From QZLE01 sp033852135 (lineage in GTDB: Bacteria > Pseudomonadota > Gammaproteobacteria > QZLD01): DNA of 64,000 bases. This document shows positions 24,423-31,935 of the stretch, in pieces. The notes beneath the pieces are model-generated. The model made no database searches. It saw only the letters and a program-made list of their open reading frames with translations, and was not told the origin of the DNA. The stretch lies in assembly GCA_033852135.1 (NCBI GenBank), contig JAWSVB010000010.1:124001-188000 (forward strand), given 5' to 3'. Made by a program: the position numbers and the translations under genes. The first letter of the stretch is position 1, and the number at the start of each line of letters is the position of its first letter.

Positions 24423-25279
24423 GTGAGTTCCCTGTGAGAGGATACAATATTGATATTGTTTCCCTCTTCTTTAAAGAGCGTTGTTAATTTTTCCACGATA
24501 TAAACTGACCTGTGAAATCCACCTGTACATCCGATTGCGATTGTAAGGTATTTTCTGTTCTGTTCAATATATTTTGGTAGCCACTTTTGAATAAAATTAG
24601 CAATATCTTCGATCATATCTTTTACAGTGCCACTTTTATCCAAGAAATCAATGACTTCTGGTTCTAGTCCGGAGTGAGGCCTAAGGGCAGGTTCCCAGTG
24701 TGGATTGGGTAAGCAGCGTACATCAAAAAGCATATCTGCATCAATTGGAAGGCCATTTTTAAACCCAAATGATTTAAAAAGCATGGATAGGGGGGCTTTT
24801 TCTTTCCCTAATCGGTTAATAATAAGCTCTCGAAGTTGATGAATATTGGTATTTGAGGTGTCGATTACTAAATCAGCATAGTCATGAATAGATTCTAAGA
24901 TGACGTGTTCAAACTTGATTGCATCTTCCAGAGGGATCTCAGCAGATGAAAGAGGATGTTTTCTCCTGGTTTCACTGAATCTTTTTAATAATGTTTGTAG
25001 GCTTGATTCTAAAAAAATAACTTCTACATCGATGTTTTGTTTGCGTAAATTTGTAAGAATTGCTTCAAATTCTGGTAGGTCGCGGGTGTGGTTGCGCGCA
25101 TCGATTCCAATGGCAAATGATTCATAGCCAGCATACGCAGGTTGCGTTATCTGTTGGGAAAACGCTTCAAGAAGCCCAAGTGGCATGTTGTCTACACAGA
25201 AAAAGTCTTCATCTTCTAATGTATTAAGTGCAATTGATTTGCCTGAACCCGAAAGCCCGCTGACTATTATTAATCGCAT
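24419..25279 (-). CDS. rapZ: RNase adapter protein RapZ (YvcJ family)
   Basis: 286 aa nucleotide-binding protein. The N-terminal P-loop is GLSGSGKS (8-15), followed by 'DNMPLGLL' and 'GIDARNHTRDLPEF'; the C-terminal half has 'FDVRCLPNPHW', 'IAIGCTGGFHRSVYIVE', the RNA- and metabolite-binding domain. In E. coli it presents the sRNA GlmZ to RNase E and so tunes glucosamine-6-phosphate synthase. Here it overlaps hprK by ten bases and EIIA by four. Confidence 0.95.
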   Translation of the reverse strand: MRLIIVSGLSGSGKSIALNTLEDEDFFCVDNMPLGLLEAFSQQITQPAYAGYESFAIGIDARNHTRDLPEFEAILTNLRKQNIDVEVIFLESSLQTLLKRFSETRRKHPLSSAEIPLEDAIKFEHVILESIHDYADLVIDTSNTNIHQLRELIINRLGKEKAPLSMLFKSFGFKNGLPIDADMLFDVRCLPNPHWEPALRPHSGLEPEVIDFLDKSGTVKDMIEDIANFIQKWLPKYIEQNRKYLTIAIGCTGGFHRSVYIVEKLTTLFKEEGNNINIVSSHRELT

Positions 25280-26223
25280 ATTTCATTCGCCCTGATTTTT
25301 TCATGTAAGGTTGTTTTGAATTTATCTGTGGTTATGTGGCCTTTAGTGCGCAACAAATGATCGCGAACAGATGCTTCGGTGATTACAGCTAGGTTACGCC
25401 CTGGAGCAACTGGAATTTTTACCTCTGGTATAACTACATCAAGAATTGTTATTTCTCGCCTAATCCCTTCTAGTCTATTTTCACTATCAAAACAGATGGA
25501 CTCTGAGGGTATCATGTCAACGATTAAGCGAAGATTCTTCTTTACTTGTACTGCAGAGTCACCAAACATTGCCTCGATGTCTAATAGTCCTAGCCCCCTT
25601 ACTTCAAGCATGTTTTTAATCGTTTCTGGGCAGCTGCCAGAAAGGGTGTCAGGTGCAATTCTAGTAAATTCTGGTGCATCATCAGCGATTAGCGTGTGTC
25701 CGCGATTGATTAAGTCCAGGGCAAGCTCACTTTTCCCAATGCCACTTTTGCCTGTTATCAATACGCCAATACCAAAAATATCCATCAATACTCCGTGAAG
25801 AGTGATTTTATTAGCTAGCTTGTCGATCAATTCATATTGGAGCAGAGATACAATTTCATAGCTATTGGAATTGCTAGTCCAAAGTGGAGTACCTGATGAT
25901 TCTGCTTTTGTTATGATCTTTTGGCTTGGTATTTGTTGGTCGCAGAATATTACTGCAGTTGGCTGATTGGAAAATAGCTCATCTATGAATGAGTCGCTCT
26001 CATCTTGAGATAGATTACTTAAGAAAATGAGCTCATGTTCACCAATCACTTGGATTCTATTAGGTCTTATTAGGTTAAGGTAGCCTATTAGGGAGTGCTT
26101 GGTTTTGTCGTTATTTAAATTAGAGACGGTACGATCTGCACCATTTTTCCCTGCCGTCCAATTCATCTCAAGTTTTGTAGAATGAGAATTAAATATGGTA
26201 TTGGCAGTGATTATCTCTTTCAT
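25270..26223 (-). CDS. hprK: HPr kinase/phosphorylase HprK
   Basis: 317 aa bifunctional enzyme that phosphorylates HPr on Ser46 and removes the phosphate. The N-terminal domain (1-130) is the poorly conserved HprK domain; the catalytic domain has the P-loop GKSGIGKS (158-165), 'ADDAPEF' (family usually ADDAVE) and the signature 'LEVRGLGLLDIEAMFG' (206-221). HprK is typical of Firmicutes and occurs in a subset of proteobacteria beside ptsN, rapZ and EIIA-Man, exactly as here; enterics lack it. It overlaps ptsN by four bases and rapZ by ten. Confidence 0.95.
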   Translation of the reverse strand: MKEIITANTIFNSHSTKLEMNWTAGKNGADRTVSNLNNDKTKHSLIGYLNLIRPNRIQVIGEHELIFLSNLSQDESDSFIDELFSNQPTAVIFCDQQIPSQKIITKAESSGTPLWTSNSNSYEIVSLLQYELIDKLANKITLHGVLMDIFGIGVLITGKSGIGKSELALDLINRGHTLIADDAPEFTRIAPDTLSGSCPETIKNMLEVRGLGLLDIEAMFGDSAVQVKKNLRLIVDMIPSESICFDSENRLEGIRREITILDVVIPEVKIPVAPGRNLAVITEASVRDHLLRTKGHITTDKFKTTLHEKIRANEICD

Positions 26224-26690
26224 TCTGCTCTGGCTTTAGCCCAGTCATCGAGAAGGTTAAACATGGGCTCTGCAGTAGTGTTAAGCCTTAATGAATTACA
26301 GAGGTCATTATCGCTGAACATCTCTGCAAGGGTTGCAAGTATATTCAGGTGTTCATCTGTGTAGTGTTCTGGGACTAAGAGTGCAAACATTATATCTACT
26401 GGTTCGCCGTCAATGGCGTCGTAAGATATAGATTCTTTAAGCTTAATAAGTATGCCTATGGCGTTATTAAGTCCTTCAAGGCGCGCATGTGGTATGGCAA
26501 TACCTTTGCCTAAGCCTGTGCTTCCAAGTTTTTCGCGGTTGATAAGGCTTTCAAAAACCTTCTTAGATGTCGCTTCAGCCCCAATTGAACGACTAAAAAG
26601 CTCGCTAATGAGTTCTATAGCCCTTTTTTTGCTGGATAAATCTGCATTACATATAATGCGATCGACAGTTAGTAAATCACCTATTAGCAT
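26220..26690 (-). CDS. ptsN: PTS EIIA-Ntr regulatory protein PtsN
   Basis: 156 aa EIIA of the fructose/nitrogen class. The phospho-acceptor is His68 in GKGIAIPHARLEG. Unlike carbohydrate EIIA proteins it is not fused to a permease; in other bacteria it controls potassium uptake, sigma-54 related functions and the stringent response. It opens the five-gene overlapping PTS operon. The region before the start has only a weak ribosome binding site (AGGA about 20 bases upstream). Confidence 0.95.
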   Translation of the reverse strand: MLIGDLLTVDRIICNADLSSKKRAIELISELFSRSIGAEATSKKVFESLINREKLGSTGLGKGIAIPHARLEGLNNAIGILIKLKESISYDAIDGEPVDIMFALLVPEHYTDEHLNILATLAEMFSDNDLCNSLRLNTTAEPMFNLLDDWAKARAE

Positions 26691-27012
26691 AAAAAATAGT
26701 ACTTATTCCTGTATCGAAATTCTTCCATGCGTTTCGATAGCATTATTAGGAAAACTAAGCACATTATCAGGTTATTTCCTTAGATAAAAAATCTTCTAAC
26801 CAGAGGTTAATGTACTTTAATGCCAAGTTATCAATAAATCATTAATTTAAGTGTATACAATAAATGCAAAAAGAGAATATCTTTTAATGCGAAAAGAGGA
26901 TGATCTCACTTTTTAATGGGATATTGAAGAGGAAAAATGAATTTTTCCATTAATCTATGTAAATAAAGAAGGCCCAATAAAAAATGGGCCTTCTTTGGGT
27001 TTCTAGTATACT
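26691..27012. other. Intergenic region ptsN / hpf
   Basis: 322 AT-rich bases between ptsN and hpf (both -). It holds the hpf terminator (26965-26996) and, downstream of it, presumably a promoter for the PTS operon, which I cannot place with confidence. No small gene or sigma-54 site is seen. Confidence 0.5.
26965..26996 (-). terminator. Terminator of hpf
   Basis: A perfect 12-base stem: AAAGAAGGCCCA (26965-26976) with TGGGCCTTCTTT (26985-26996), eight-base loop, just past the hpf stop on the minus strand. It separates hpf from the PTS operon. Confidence 0.8.
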
Positions 27013-27345
27013 TTATGCGAGCTCATGCTCCATATTTTTTAAGCCGATATTACAATGCTTATGATTTTTTCTCTTTTCCTTATGTTTTTTTACTTGTCTG
27101 TCTAACTTATCAACTAAAGTATCAATAGCTGCATACATATCCTCTTCAGTAGAATCGGCAAAGAGTGTATTGCCGCTCAAGTGCAGCGTAGCTTCTGCTT
27201 TTTGATTGAGCTTCTCAACAGTAAGAATTACATGGGTGTTTGTAACGTTATCAAAGTGTCTCTCTAGCTTCTCAAATTTAGAATCAACATAATTACGAAG
27301 TGAATCAGTTATCTCTACATGATGACCTGTGAGGTTAATTTGCAT
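27013..27345 (-). CDS. hpf: Ribosome hibernation promoting factor (short HPF)
   Basis: 110 aa, beta-alpha-beta-beta-beta-alpha fold of the YfiA/HPF family ('MQINLTGHHVEITDSLRNYV', 'KLERHF', 'EEDMYAAIDTLVDKLDRQVKKHKEK'). The length shows the short form, which binds the 30S decoding site and helps form 100S dimers together with RMF; there is no long C-terminal dimer domain. It sits between rpoN and ptsN as in enterics, but with its own 524-base upstream region and terminator, so it is probably a separate unit. Confidence 0.95.
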   Translation of the reverse strand: MQINLTGHHVEITDSLRNYVDSKFEKLERHFDNVTNTHVILTVEKLNQKAEATLHLSGNTLFADSTEEDMYAAIDTLVDKLDRQVKKHKEKRKNHKHCNIGLKNMEHELA

Positions 27346-27869
27346 ATCCGTACCTCTCTTTAGTTAGTGTTTTTTCAGTTGCAAAGCGTAATACCCCTTA
27401 TGCAGGCATAAGGAGGACATTTTCTTAGCTGGCTGAAAAAACAGTTGAATAAAACTTATTATTGTTATTACGAGTAGCATTAATTGACTTCAAATCCATT
27501 AAACTTATAGGGTATTTTATCAATTTTTACCTCGTTCTTCTGTTAACTAATGATCTTAATCATTATGTTTTTTGTTTTGTTACTTATAAATTAGTTCATT
27601 TTGTCATCTAAATCTAGTAAGATTGCCGGTTTTTTTGAGTTTTTAGTGGGTGAATTTTTAAGTTGTTGAAATATAAGGTGCGCTTTGATTGGAGGGTGTT
27701 TCGTGATAGTTGTCCGTTCGTTATTTACTGCTTTCTTAGGCGTTAATTGCGCTGGTTTAGTGTAGGTGTGGTGTATATTGATAGTGTTTATAGCTTTCTA
27801 TACTGTGAAGAAAGCTGGTGTATTCGATATACGCTTTCAATATTGGAGGTTTGGAGTGCAGGGGAGGAA
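27346..27869. other. Long AT-rich intergenic region between rpoN and hpf
   Basis: 524 bases with no supported gene. Features seen: an exact inverted repeat CCTTATGC-AG-GCATAAGG (27396-27413), about 50 bases upstream of hpf; AATGAT-CTTA-ATCATT near 27549-27564; and a hairpin AGCTTTC/GAAAGCT (27792-27798, 27810-27816) that may end the rpoN message. Length and hairpins suggest hpf has a regulated leader, or a small RNA lies here. Confidence 0.5.
27396..27413. promoter_or_regulatory. 18-bp inverted repeat upstream of hpf
   Basis: CCTTATGC, two bases, GCATAAGG: a near-perfect dyad about 50 bases before the hpf start. It could be an operator or a leader hairpin in the 5' untranslated RNA. Confidence 0.4.
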
Positions 27870-29333
27870 CTAACCTAATCTACGACGCTCATTAGATGGT
27901 GGTATGTTGATCGATTCACGATATTTGGCGATAGTTCTTCTAGCTACATTTATACCTTCATCTTTAAGAATCTGAGATATTTTGCTATCACTAAGTGGCT
28001 TTTGTGGGGGCTCATTTTCAACTAATATTTTTATTCTAGCCCTTATCGCTGTTGCGGAGAAATCATCTCCAGAAACTGTAGATACATGGCTGGAAAAGAA
28101 ATACTTAAATTCAAAAACACCCTTTGGGGTGTGCATATATTTTTGTGTGGTTATACGTGAAATAGTTGATTCATGCATCTCCACCTCTTCGGCAATCTCT
28201 CTTAGGATCATTGGCTTCATAGCTTCTTCACCATATTCAAAGAAATCCACCTGCTTTCTTACGATGCTTGAGGCTACTTTGAAAAGAGTTTCATGACGGC
28301 TTTGAACGCTTTTTAGGAACCATTTTGCTTCCTGGAGGTGGTTTTTTAGACAGGTGTTGTCTGAGCTAGTATCACCACGCTTTACAAGATTAGCATATCC
28401 ACTGTTTATTCTAATTTTAGGTAGAGCTTCATGGTTTAACTCAACAACCCATCTGCCACTCTTTTTGAAAACGAATACATCTGGTACAACATATTGAGTG
28501 GTTGTGGTACTAATTTGGGATCCTGGGCGCGGATTTAGCGATTGGATTAAATCAATGATCTCTTTAAGTTGCTCTTCGCTAACCTTTAGTCTGCGCATTA
28601 AAGTTGTAAATTGTCTGCTTCCTAGAAGGTTTAGGTAGTTTTTTAGTAGTTTCTTGGTTTCTGCGAGCCACTCTGTCTCTGCTGGTAGTGCGTTAAGTTG
28701 AATTAGTAGGCACTCTTGAAGGTTGCGGGCAGCAACCCCAATAGGGTCATAATTTTGAATCTGTTTTAATACGGCTTCAATCTCATCGTGTTCTAGTTCT
28801 TGCTCCGGATATTGTTGTGAAAGTCCTTCGTGAATTTGTTCCGTAGTTTGCGATAGATAACCGTCATCACTAATAGAATCAATTATTGTTGTTGCAATAA
28901 TTTTGTCTATATCAGAAAAACGGGAAAGCTCTAGTTGCCACTGTAATTGCTCTTTTAGGGTTTCGCTTTCGCCAGATTGGTTTTCGAAAAGGTTGGAATA
29001 ATCTTCAGCTGGTGCGCTATATGAGGTGCTACCATCATAAATGTCGTCCCACCCCGCATCGATTGGAAGGTCTTCAGGTATCTCTTGGTCTGCTTCTTGT
29101 TTTGGCTCGGCTGCAGCTTGGTCTTGTTTCTCTTGTTTGGCTTCAGCTGTTGATTCGCTGTCTTGGTTGGCCGTATCAGTATCAACCTTTTCTAGCATTA
29201 GATTAGAATCGAGGACCTCTTGTATCTCTTGTTCCAGTTCAAGCGTTGAAAGTTGCAATAGGCGAATAGCCTGCTGCAGCTGGGGAGTCATTGTAAGGCT
29301 TTGGCCTATTGTGAGCTGAAGGGATGGCTTCAT
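27870..29333 (-). CDS. rpoN: RNA polymerase sigma-54 factor RpoN
   Basis: 487 aa alternative sigma factor. Region I is the Gln/Leu-rich N-terminus ('LTMTPQLQQAIRLLQLSTLELEQEI') that contacts activators; region II is an acidic linker (about 50-125) rich in Asp, Glu, Gln and Ala; region III has the core-binding and DNA-binding parts, ending with the RpoN box ARRTIAKYRE. It lies downstream of lptB, separated by 112 bases that contain a sigma-54 type promoter, so the gene is probably autoregulated. Confidence 0.96.
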   Translation of the reverse strand: MKPSLQLTIGQSLTMTPQLQQAIRLLQLSTLELEQEIQEVLDSNLMLEKVDTDTANQDSESTAEAKQEKQDQAAAEPKQEADQEIPEDLPIDAGWDDIYDGSTSYSAPAEDYSNLFENQSGESETLKEQLQWQLELSRFSDIDKIIATTIIDSISDDGYLSQTTEQIHEGLSQQYPEQELEHDEIEAVLKQIQNYDPIGVAARNLQECLLIQLNALPAETEWLAETKKLLKNYLNLLGSRQFTTLMRRLKVSEEQLKEIIDLIQSLNPRPGSQISTTTTQYVVPDVFVFKKSGRWVVELNHEALPKIRINSGYANLVKRGDTSSDNTCLKNHLQEAKWFLKSVQSRHETLFKVASSIVRKQVDFFEYGEEAMKPMILREIAEEVEMHESTISRITTQKYMHTPKGVFEFKYFFSSHVSTVSGDDFSATAIRARIKILVENEPPQKPLSDSKISQILKDEGINVARRTIAKYRESINIPPSNERRRLG

Positions 29334-29390
29334 TCATCATCTCGAACTGTAAACTTAATATTAAGTCTAATGCATCAATTTCATTCGTCC

Positions 29391-29407
29391 AGCAAAATTA
29401 GTGCCAA
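29391..29407 (-). promoter_or_regulatory. Sigma-54 (-24/-12) promoter upstream of rpoN
   Basis: On the minus strand the sequence reads TTGGCAC-TAATT-TTGCT. This matches the sigma-54 consensus YTGGCAC-N5-TTGCW at every fixed base, with the invariant ten bases between GG and GC. The start of transcription would fall near 29380, giving a leader of about 47 bases before the rpoN ATG. Confidence 0.8.
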
Positions 29408-29445
29408 ATTTAAAAAAATATGCATTGCGTCCGGTTTTCATACTT

Positions 29446-30171
29446 CTAAAGCTTGAAGTTTTCACCCAAATATATATCGCGAACTGATTGGTGGCTAAGG
29501 ATATGATCTGCTGTGCCTTCAGTGATTACATGCCCTTTGTTTAAAATATATGCGCGTTCACATATTCCTAATGTTTCACGAACATTGTGATCTGTTATTA
29601 GAACTCCAATACCGCGGTCAGTTAGGTGAGTTACTATTTGTTGTATATCTCCAACTGATATTGGATCTACGCCTGCAAATGGTTCATCAAGAAAGATAAA
29701 TTTAGGCTCCATGGCTAGTGATCTGGCAATTTCAACTCTACGCCTTTCACCACCGGAAAGGCTGATTCCTGTCTGGTCTTTTAAATGAGTTATATTAAAT
29801 TCATTTAGTAAAGAGTCTAGGATCTCTTGCCGTTGTTTTTTATTAAGCTCTTTTCGTAGTTCCAGGATAGAAAATATGTTTTCAGCTACAGTGAGTTTAC
29901 GAAAGACAGATGCTTCTTGAGGTAAGTATCCTAACCCCATTCTGGCTCTTAAATGGATAGGGAGGCGGGTAATATCTTCATCATCAAGTAGTATCTGCCC
30001 TTCATCACACGGAACTAGCCCAATAAGCATGTAGAAACTAGTGGTTTTACCTGCGCCATTCGGGCCAAGTAACCCAATAACTTCTCCAGTTTTTATCTGG
30101 AATGATGCACCATCTACAACGGTTTTAGATTTGTATCTTTTTTTAATTGAGATTGCTTTTAATGTGCTCAT
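29446..30171 (-). CDS. lptB: LPS export ABC transporter ATPase LptB
   Basis: 241 aa cytosolic ATPase that powers LPS extraction from the inner membrane with LptFG and LptC. Walker A GPNGAGKTT (about 35-43), signature LSGGERRRVEIARSLA, Walker B FIFLDEPFAGVDP, and switch histidine in 'LITDHNVRETL'. It starts directly after the lptA stop. LptFG are not in the window. Confidence 0.97.
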   Translation of the reverse strand: MSTLKAISIKKRYKSKTVVDGASFQIKTGEVIGLLGPNGAGKTTSFYMLIGLVPCDEGQILLDDEDITRLPIHLRARMGLGYLPQEASVFRKLTVAENIFSILELRKELNKKQRQEILDSLLNEFNITHLKDQTGISLSGGERRRVEIARSLAMEPKFIFLDEPFAGVDPISVGDIQQIVTHLTDRGIGVLITDHNVRETLGICERAYILNKGHVITEGTADHILSHQSVRDIYLGENFKL

Positions 30172-30777
30172 CTATTCGGCCGCCTGCTTCTGTTCTGTAT
30201 TTTCTTTTTCGACGTTTTCTACCGAGGCCTTTGGTTCTTTTTTTGTTGAAACTTTTGGTTTGTTATCTGGTTTGTTATCTGGTTTGTTATCTGGTTTTTT
30301 GCGTGGGGTAATTATAACTTTGACCCTTTTATCTTTCTGGCTATCTGCAAAAACTTGATCGGTTGCCATTAGGTATTTTATCTTGTCACCGGTAAATGTA
30401 TTTGTTCCCTGAATGAGAGAGGCGTTCTTATATAGGTTTACTTGCTCATCTTTTTCATACAAAACTTCAATGTGGTCCGCTTTGGCATCTATCTCTTCTT
30501 TATTATCTGGGGTTTGTTGGAAAGATGCAGGTGTGCCGAGAATGTCAGCTTTTTTTAGATTGCCATCTATATCTGTGTATATGGTTGCAGTGTTACCAGT
30601 GATTTTAATTGATCCCTGAATCATTTCGACATTGCCGCTATAGATGCTTTTCCCGTAGGCGTTATCAATCTCAACTTTATCAGCAGATATCTGTATTGGT
30701 TGCTCTTTATCTGATGATAGAGCATGACTAAGTGATGTTATGCTAAGGAGTACAAAGCAAAAAATGGATTTAATCAC
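30172..30777 (-). CDS. lptA: LPS transport periplasmic protein LptA
   Basis: 201 aa periplasmic bridge protein that carries LPS from LptC to the outer membrane. Signal peptide about 1-20 (ends LSHA), then the OstA/LptA beta-jellyroll ('PIQISADKVEID', 'YSGNVEMIQGSIKI', 'LIQGTNTFTGDKIKY'). The tail repeats KPDN three times and is rich in Lys and Glu. I chose the GTG at 30777, which gives a proper signal peptide and overlaps the lptC stop by eight bases; the frame is open upstream to 30906 but that would bury the signal peptide. Confidence 0.92.
   Translation of the reverse strand: MIKSIFCFVLLSITSLSHALSSDKEQPIQISADKVEIDNAYGKSIYSGNVEMIQGSIKITGNTATIYTDIDGNLKKADILGTPASFQQTPDNKEEIDAKADHIEVLYEKDEQVNLYKNASLIQGTNTFTGDKIKYLMATDQVFADSQKDKRVKVIITPRKKPDNKPDNKPDNKPKVSTKKEPKASVENVEKENTEQKQAAE
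30257..30292. repeat. 12-bp tandem repeat (3 units) inside lptA
   Basis: GGTTTGTTATCT occurs three times in a row plus a partial fourth unit (GGTTT, 30293-30297), encoding the Lys-Pro-Asp-Asn repeats of the LptA tail. The unit length is a multiple of three, so copy-number change would alter the tail without a frameshift. Confidence 0.9.
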
Positions 30778-31408
30778 TTTTGTTCTTCTTGAGATGGCTG
30801 CTTTTCTTGAGGTGGCTATTTTTGCTGAGGTTACTGCTGCTCTGCGGTTCATGACGGGCATTAACATTGGTGAAAATCTCCAGAGTATCTGTTTTGATGT
30901 CTGCAATCATTTTCTTCCCTTGAATTATGGAAGATGGAGTAGTTATGATTACTTTTCCTTTTGTGATCATTTTTTCTTCATCGATATCATATATTAGCTG
31001 ATTTGATTTGGCAGAAATAGGGTGCTTTACGTCGCTAGTATTTTGATTAGCAATGACGTTTTCTTTAAGTATTGCCTTGCTGTTTCCATCTGGAACTTCG
31101 CCATTATCAGCTAGAATTTTCCATGTGTTTATATTTTGTTTGTAGGTGTGAATTTCAGGTTTTGTAATGAATGATTTTTGTTCTTTGGGTTGGTGCTCAA
31201 CTTTTTCAGCAGTCAATATATAGCGAAGCTTACCACTCTTATCCATGGATCTTGATTGAATATTATTCATAAAAAAATCAGGACGATCTATATTTTTAGC
31301 TGCTACAAGTTTTTGTTTCTCATCTTTGGAATAAAAGTGAACAATCCCACCAAACGCTATCGTTACCATAAGTAAAGCTATAAGATTTGGTGAGATTTTT
31401 TTTAGCAT
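30770..31408 (-). CDS. lptC: LPS export protein LptC
   Basis: 212 aa bitopic membrane protein with one N-terminal membrane helix (about 9-25) and a periplasmic jellyroll domain that receives LPS from LptBFG and passes it to LptA. It is slightly longer than E. coli LptC; the extra C-terminal tail has the repeat SHLKK twice and many Lys and Ser residues. Start overlaps the kdsC stop by one base, and its 3' end overlaps lptA. Confidence 0.9.
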   Translation of the reverse strand: MLKKISPNLIALLMVTIAFGGIVHFYSKDEKQKLVAAKNIDRPDFFMNNIQSRSMDKSGKLRYILTAEKVEHQPKEQKSFITKPEIHTYKQNINTWKILADNGEVPDGNSKAILKENVIANQNTSDVKHPISAKSNQLIYDIDEEKMITKGKVIITTPSSIIQGKKMIADIKTDTLEIFTNVNARHEPQSSSNLSKNSHLKKSSHLKKNKSD

Positions 31409-31935
31409 TATTCAGTTAAGTATTTGTTGTAAATAGATTCTAATTTGCCTTGAGCATCTAAGATAAGGTCGCATATCTCCCGAACAGCGCCTTTTCCACC
31501 TTTATTGTCAGTAACTAACTTTGCGACTTCCTTTGCCTTTATATGTGCGTCAGCAACCGCAACTGGGAGCCCAACTCTTCTCATTACCGGTATATCAATC
31601 AAATCATCACCAATATAGGCAACTTGTTCTGGTGAAAGTTGCAAATCATCTATCAGTTTTTTGAAGGAATCTATTTTGACCATCTGCCCTTGATATAGGT
31701 GTTTAACTCCAAGTCCAGTCATCCTATTGCTAACTGATTTTGAAGTGCGGCCAGTTATGATTGCAATTTCAACACCATTATCCATCAATAAGCGCATCCC
31801 AAGGCCGTCCTTGATGTTGTAGCCTTTTATATCTTCAGTGTTTTCACCAATGTATAGCATTCCATCTGAAAGCACGCCGTCTACATCTAGGATTAATAGT
31901 TTAATCTCTTTTGCCAGTTCCGTTATATTGCTCAT
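31408..31935 (-). CDS. kdsC: 3-deoxy-manno-octulosonate-8-phosphatase KdsC
   Basis: 175 aa HAD-family phosphatase producing Kdo from Kdo-8-phosphate. Motif I is LDVDGVLSDG (Asp nucleophile), then 'YNIKDGLGMRLL', 'IITGRTSKSV' and 'YIGDDLIDIPVM'. The length and the absence of a cap domain are typical of the tetrameric KdsC. It is one base downstream of kdsD, which makes the substrate path kdsD, kdsA (53914-54750), kdsC complete within the window. Confidence 0.96.
   Translation of the reverse strand: MSNITELAKEIKLLILDVDGVLSDGMLYIGENTEDIKGYNIKDGLGMRLLMDNGVEIAIITGRTSKSVSNRMTGLGVKHLYQGQMVKIDSFKKLIDDLQLSPEQVAYIGDDLIDIPVMRRVGLPVAVADAHIKAKEVAKLVTDNKGGKGAVREICDLILDAQGKLESIYNKYLTE

Noticed and set aside
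27370..27400. Second sigma-54 promoter before hpf (TTGCA with upstream G run)
   Set aside because: The spacing puts G-T, not G-G, at the -24 position and TGGCAC is absent.
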